Of a stretch of 8,486 nt of DNA, positions 6,081-8,486 are shown piece after piece (positions within the stretch are counted from its first letter, which is position 1; the number at the start of each line of letters is the position of its first letter). Source of the stretch: Promethearchaeota archaeon (GTDB lineage: Archaea > Asgardarchaeota > Lokiarchaeia > Sigyniarchaeales > SOKP01); assembly GCA_030615235.1 (NCBI GenBank), contig JAUWZR010000110.1, forward strand, positions 1-8,486, written 5' to 3'. The position numbers and the translations under genes were made by a program. A model generated the notes under the pieces. The model worked only from the letters and a program-made list of their open reading frames with translations, did no database searches and was not told where the DNA came from.

Positions 6081-6584
6081 TTAATGACGATACAAATTGT
6101 CGAAATCATTTTTATTCAACGAAAATTTCATTACTTTCTTATTTTTTTGTTCAATGATTATATCTCCCATGTATTTCATCCCAGAACGTTCCGCTACTAA
6201 CCACCCTCTCTTGTTATCTTCACCAACATAAGCGAACAGGGTATCTATTTTTAAGATTAAAAATACGAATTCAATAGATTTTTTAAGAGTCTCAATTGCG
6301 AAACCGTTCCCTCGGTATTGAGGAAATAATATAAAATAACATTCCATCTCCCTATAGGTGTTTAAAGGTTTCAAAAAAATAAGTCCTAAAAGTTGGCCAT
6401 TGATTTTGTGAGTAATTGAAAAAATCAACGAGCTCTTACGGTTATCTATAGAGAAAATAACTTGGTTGGTATTATTCTCAAATATTTGATGAAACTCTTT
6501 ATAAATTTGATAAAATTCCATTAGATTAATTTGGTTGATAAAGAGTCTTTTTGTTTCTAATGTATTAAGGATTTCAGGATTCAA
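6081..6584 (-). CDS. GNAT-family N-acetyltransferase (RimJ/RimL-like)
   Basis: Transfers an acetyl group from acetyl-CoA to an amine; the acceptor is unknown but the opening ETKRLFINQINLMEF is typical of the RimJ/RimL-type branch, which acetylates protein N-termini or small amines. In the 167-residue protein, motif A is seen as MECYFILFPQYRGNGFAIETL (80-100) with the acetyl-CoA pyrophosphate loop Q89-x-R91-G92-x-G94-x-A96. Motif B follows as EDNKRGWLVAERSGMKYMG (122-140), including Asn124. The length is that of a single GNAT domain. The start is TTG at 6584; upstream the frame remains open for eight more codons to a stop and has only an ATT that could initiate, and no ATG occurs before residue 22, which would cut the domain. 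A TATA-like stretch (TTATAAAC on the - strand, about 6617-6625) lies upstream. It sits 77 bp downstream of the zinc-finger gene on the same strand. Confidence 0.85.
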   Translation of the reverse strand: MNPEILNTLETKRLFINQINLMEFYQIYKEFHQIFENNTNQVIFSIDNRKSSLIFSITHKINGQLLGLIFLKPLNTYREMECYFILFPQYRGNGFAIETLKKSIEFVFLILKIDTLFAYVGEDNKRGWLVAERSGMKYMGDIIIEQKNKKVMKFSLNKNDFDNLYRH

Positions 6585-6661
6585 TTGAGGTTCACAAATA
6601 AATTGATTTTAACTTTGTTTATAATGCATGACCTAATAAATATTTCATTCAAACGAATAAG

Positions 6662-7048
6662 TCAATCAATTAATAGTTTTAACCCTCTAACGAGCTGTTG
6701 CGGGCTAATTCCGTAAAGAAATGCGAAATGGAGTGTTTTAATGTCGTTTTCGATATTATTAATGTCTTTATTTTGCTCATTATAATCCTTCGCAATCTCC
6801 TCAAGTTTTGAATATGATAATTCTTTAGAATTACTCAATTCCCCGAAATATCCTCCAAAAACTGCGAACATGTTATGCATTAACTCGATTTCTTCGTCAT
6901 TAAATGTTTTCGCGCATTCTTCACACACAGTTCCAAAGGAGTTGCCAATCTTTTTAATCCTTACATTCAAGTTTGTGTCATTACGGCAAAGAACGCATTT
7001 AACATAACTAAAAGTGTTTTTCTTTTTCGTAAGTTCTGAGATAATCAT
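6662..7048 (-). CDS. Small four-cysteine zinc-finger protein, ClpX-like Cys spacing
   Basis: A protein of 128 residues with two CxxC pairs, Cys18-Cys21 (KCVLCRND) and Cys42-Cys45 (VCEECAKTFNDEE), separated by 20 residues. Cys-x2-Cys-x20-Cys-x2-Cys, with a basic hydrophobic hairpin between (VRIKKIGNSFGTVCEECA), closely resembles the treble-clef zinc-binding domain at the N-terminus of bacterial ClpX. No ATPase domain follows; instead residues 50-128 are predicted helical, with a charged middle (KEL...KDINNIENDIKTL) and the end ISPQQLVRGLKLLID. It could be an adaptor or a nucleic-acid-binding protein; the role is unknown. The start is ATG at 7048, with a strong TATA-like box 25 nt upstream, so it is probably leaderless. 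It is divergent from the 2H phosphoesterase gene and may be followed by the acetyltransferase in the same transcript, although a separate TATA-like sequence lies between them. Confidence 0.72.
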   Translation of the reverse strand: MIISELTKKKNTFSYVKCVLCRNDTNLNVRIKKIGNSFGTVCEECAKTFNDEEIELMHNMFAVFGGYFGELSNSKELSYSKLEEIAKDYNEQNKDINNIENDIKTLHFAFLYGISPQQLVRGLKLLID

Positions 7049-7067
7049 AAATTACTAATTTTTTCTG

Positions 7068-7077
7068 AATATTTAAA
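7068..7077 (-). promoter_or_regulatory. TATA box for the zinc-finger gene (leaderless)
   Basis: On the - strand TTTAAATATT, an excellent archaeal TATA match, centred about 25 nt from the ATG at 7048. Transcription should begin at or within a base or two of the start codon; no ribosome binding site is present. Confidence 0.55.
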
Positions 7078-7089
7078 CAAAAAAAAAGA

Positions 7090-7100
7090 ATATACTTAAA
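7090..7100 (+). promoter_or_regulatory. TATA-like box for the 2H phosphoesterase gene
   Basis: ATATACTTAAA is centred about 32 nt before the ATG at 7127, giving a leader of only a few bases. It is back to back with the box of the divergent zinc-finger gene, about 20 bp apart centre to centre. Confidence 0.4.
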
Positions 7101-7126
7101 CAATGAGCATTAAATAATTAATTATC

Positions 7127-7678
7127 ATGGCGTATGCGATTGTTTTACTGTTCGATATAAAGAGTTCTGATTCTATATATAAAATTTTCAAGAGATTTAA
7201 AAAAAAAAAAATTAGTCCCAAAGATATAATTTATGATCTTAAAATAAAACCACATATCACTTTTTCTGTTTATGAAAATATTGATGTAGAGATAGCTAAA
7301 GAAAGACTGAATCAATTTTGTACAAACAATAACAAATTAATAATACAAATTAGTAGTCTTGGTTACTTTCCTGTGGAAGAGAGTGTTTTATTCTTAAATC
7401 CTAAGGCAAATAACGAACTTTTAAACATTCAGCAAAAAGTTTTTGAGCTTTTCGAAGATTTTGAAACAGAAGAGTCTCCAAAAACTTGGGTTCCCCATTG
7501 CACGCTATGTATGTATCTCCAAAAAGAAAAAATAGCAGTAGCAATTGATATCGTTAAAGAAGAAATTGTAATTACAAAGGAAAACCCTTTTTATATCATA
7601 GGAAATTCTATTTCAGTTGTAGAATTTGAGCCTTTTAAATACGCTAAATTCTTGTTTGACTTTAAATTAAAAGAATGA
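7127..7678 (+). CDS. 2H phosphoesterase / 2'-5' RNA ligase-like protein
   Basis: The protein of 183 residues carries the two H-x-T/S-x signatures of the 2H phosphoesterase superfamily: HITF at 43-46 (after IKP) and HCTL at 124-127 (after WVP), 81 residues apart, each at the end of a predicted beta-strand in the duplicated alpha-beta fold. Members hydrolyse or form 2'-5' or 2',3'-cyclic phosphodiester bonds in RNA or small nucleotides; named examples are the archaeal/bacterial 2'-5' RNA ligase ThpR, cyclic phosphodiesterases and AKAP7-like enzymes. The substrate cannot be told from sequence. Both catalytic motifs are intact and the length is normal. The sequence starts MAYAIVLLFD, a natural first strand, so the ATG at 7127 is sound. 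Codons 25-28 lie in a run of 13 A (7199-7211), a possible slippage site. A nuclease-like gene follows 29 bp downstream on the same strand and may be co-transcribed. Confidence 0.85.
   Translation: MAYAIVLLFDIKSSDSIYKIFKRFKKKKISPKDIIYDLKIKPHITFSVYENIDVEIAKERLNQFCTNNNKLIIQISSLGYFPVEESVLFLNPKANNELLNIQQKVFELFEDFETEESPKTWVPHCTLCMYLQKEKIAVAIDIVKEEIVITKENPFYIIGNSISVVEFEPFKYAKFLFDFKLKE
7199..7211 (+). repeat. Homopolymer of 13 A inside the 2H phosphoesterase gene
   Basis: An uninterrupted run of 13 A encodes four lysines (residues 25-28) and the first base of the following Ile codon. It is the longest homopolymer I see in the window. Such runs promote polymerase slippage or assembly error; loss or gain of one base would abolish both catalytic motifs. 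Confidence 0.8.
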
Positions 7679-7707
7679 GTTTTGTAAGCTAATTTAAAAA
7701 ATAGTAT

Positions 7708-8486
7708 GTGAAATTCAAAGAGAACTGGAATCGTTTTAAGAAAACACTAGGGTTTAAAAATATGGTTCTTAATAATATGGTGTTTCTGAGTGCTAGAAAT
7801 ATGATAAAACTTAAAAAAAACCAAGCTGAGTCATTTGAACATCTTCGAATAAAAGAACATTTTTACACTTTTCTCCCCCTTGATAATAAAATTGATGTTT
7901 TAAAGAAAGAATATCCTATTGGTGACCGAATTGCAGATATTTATTGTAAATTAAATAATGGTAAGAAAATAGTCGTAGAAATACAACATTCAATGATACT
8001 TGTTAAAGATTTAATTCAACGCACTAAAGAATACAACGAGAATGATTGTTTTGTGTTGTGGGTATTTAACGGTAGTTCGTTTGAACGGTACCCTAGAATT
8101 GATGAGAATGTAAGGATATTAGGTTTTGAAAAATGGTGTCACTTATTATATCGTGGACGTGTATATTACATTAATATGACAAAATCTGGTATCCATAGTC
8201 CAGTATATCCCGCTCATTTTGCGAAGTATTACGAAAAAAAGTACTCTAAATCGGGATTCCAGTTCTATCATAGGTCTTTAACTAAAAAAAGTTTTATTCC
8301 ATCTTTTATTCCCTCTCTAAAAATTAAAACTTTTAAAAATATGGGATTTAACCTAGCTGGTTTTTATGATGATAATGTAAGAAATTCATGCTTAAGTGAA
8401 ATTACACAATTTTTAAAAAATTATAGCGCTATTGAAACGGAAGTAAAAAAAATAAAAAAATTGAGTCCAAATCAAAAGATGCTTTA
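7708..8486 (+). CDS. CoiA-like PD-(D/E)xK nuclease (3' partial)
   Basis: The frame remains open to the window edge, so the C-terminus is missing; 259 codons are visible. Residues 68-123 (counting from the GTG at 7708) carry the pattern of the competence protein CoiA-like family: GDRIADIYCKL with Asp77, a beta-strand VVEIQHSMI with Glu91-x-Gln93, then RTKEYN (105-110) and VLWVFNG (116-122). Asp and Glu-x-Gln are the PD-(D/E)xK metal-binding and catalytic set, with Gln in the usual Lys place as in CoiA. An upstream EHLRIKEHFY segment (44-53) matches the H-x3-K helix typical of the family. Bacterial CoiA promotes transformation and recombination; archaeal relatives are uncharacterised, so a DNA-directed nuclease role is inferred. 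No signal peptide. The start is uncertain: GTG at 7708 is the first after a stop at 7702; ATG at 7762 is about 25 nt after a TATA-like TTTTAAGA (7734-7741) and is a good alternative. It follows the 2H phosphoesterase gene by 29 bp. Confidence 0.75.
   Translation, partial: MKFKENWNRFKKTLGFKNMVLNNMVFLSARNMIKLKKNQAESFEHLRIKEHFYTFLPLDNKIDVLKKEYPIGDRIADIYCKLNNGKKIVVEIQHSMILVKDLIQRTKEYNENDCFVLWVFNGSSFERYPRIDENVRILGFEKWCHLLYRGRVYYINMTKSGIHSPVYPAHFAKYYEKKYSKSGFQFYHRSLTKKSFIPSFIPSLKIKTFKNMGFNLAGFYDDNVRNSCLSEITQFLKNYSAIETEVKKIKKLSPNQKML

Noticed and set aside
1..8486. CRISPR array, tRNA, rRNA, insertion sequence or integrase site
   Set aside because: I found no regularly spaced repeats, no cloverleaf-like segments, no transposase motifs and no terminal inverted repeats; short repeats seen are isolated.
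6081..8486. The acetyltransferase, zinc-finger, 2H and nuclease genes as a toxin-antitoxin or defence island
   Set aside because: The four genes are on two strands, no antitoxin-like partner is adjacent to the acetyltransferase, and the only arrangement supporting co-function is the 2H-nuclease pair.

Overview
The window (about 8.5 kb, roughly one-third G+C by eye) looks like a piece of an AT-rich archaeal chromosome, most plausibly an Asgard archaeon of the Lokiarchaeia type. This is an inference. It rests on TATA-like boxes about 25-33 nt upstream of many start codons (little or no leader), few and weak Shine-Dalgarno sites, TTG/GTG starts, T-rich tracts rather than hairpin terminators, and a surface protein crowded with N-glycosylation sequons. 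No marker gene here fixes the lineage, and an AT-rich bacterium cannot be fully excluded.

Layout, left to right: the 3' part of a DUF998-type membrane protein (+, cut by the window edge); a 2,3-bisphosphoglycerate-dependent phosphoglycerate mutase (-), strongly bacterial in sequence; an L-2-amino-thiazoline-4-carboxylate hydrolase-like cytosolic protein (+); a secreted, C-terminally membrane-anchored and probably glycosylated surface protein (+); a 509-aa acyl-CoA dehydrogenase with an added winged-helix-like C-terminal domain (+); a 116-aa acidic protein of unknown function (-); a DUF1028 (Ntn-hydrolase-like) protein with C-terminal TPRs (+); a GNAT acetyltransferase (-); a small four-cysteine zinc-finger protein (-); a 2H phosphoesterase / 2'-5' RNA ligase-like protein (+); and the 5' part of a CoiA-like PD-(D/E)xK nuclease (+, cut by the right edge).

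Strand switches are frequent and most genes seem to be transcribed singly. The only likely co-transcribed pair is the 2H phosphoesterase and the CoiA-like nuclease (29 bp apart), both nucleic-acid-directed families. The rest is a mix of central carbon metabolism (phosphoglycerate mutase), acyl-CoA oxidation, surface proteins and small regulatory or unknown proteins. There is no CRISPR array, tRNA, rRNA or insertion sequence that I can see, and no gene-free stretch over 300 bases.

Points most worth a second look: the acyl-CoA dehydrogenase/winged-helix fusion; the 2H phosphoesterase-nuclease pair, with a 13-A run early in the first gene; a 12-bp inverted repeat shared by the divergent promoters of the 116-aa protein and the DUF1028 gene; a 13-bp direct repeat with 21-bp period at the promoter of the surface protein; and an orphan zinc-binding domain of ClpX-like cysteine spacing. 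None of these amounts to a clearly recognisable new multi-gene system.
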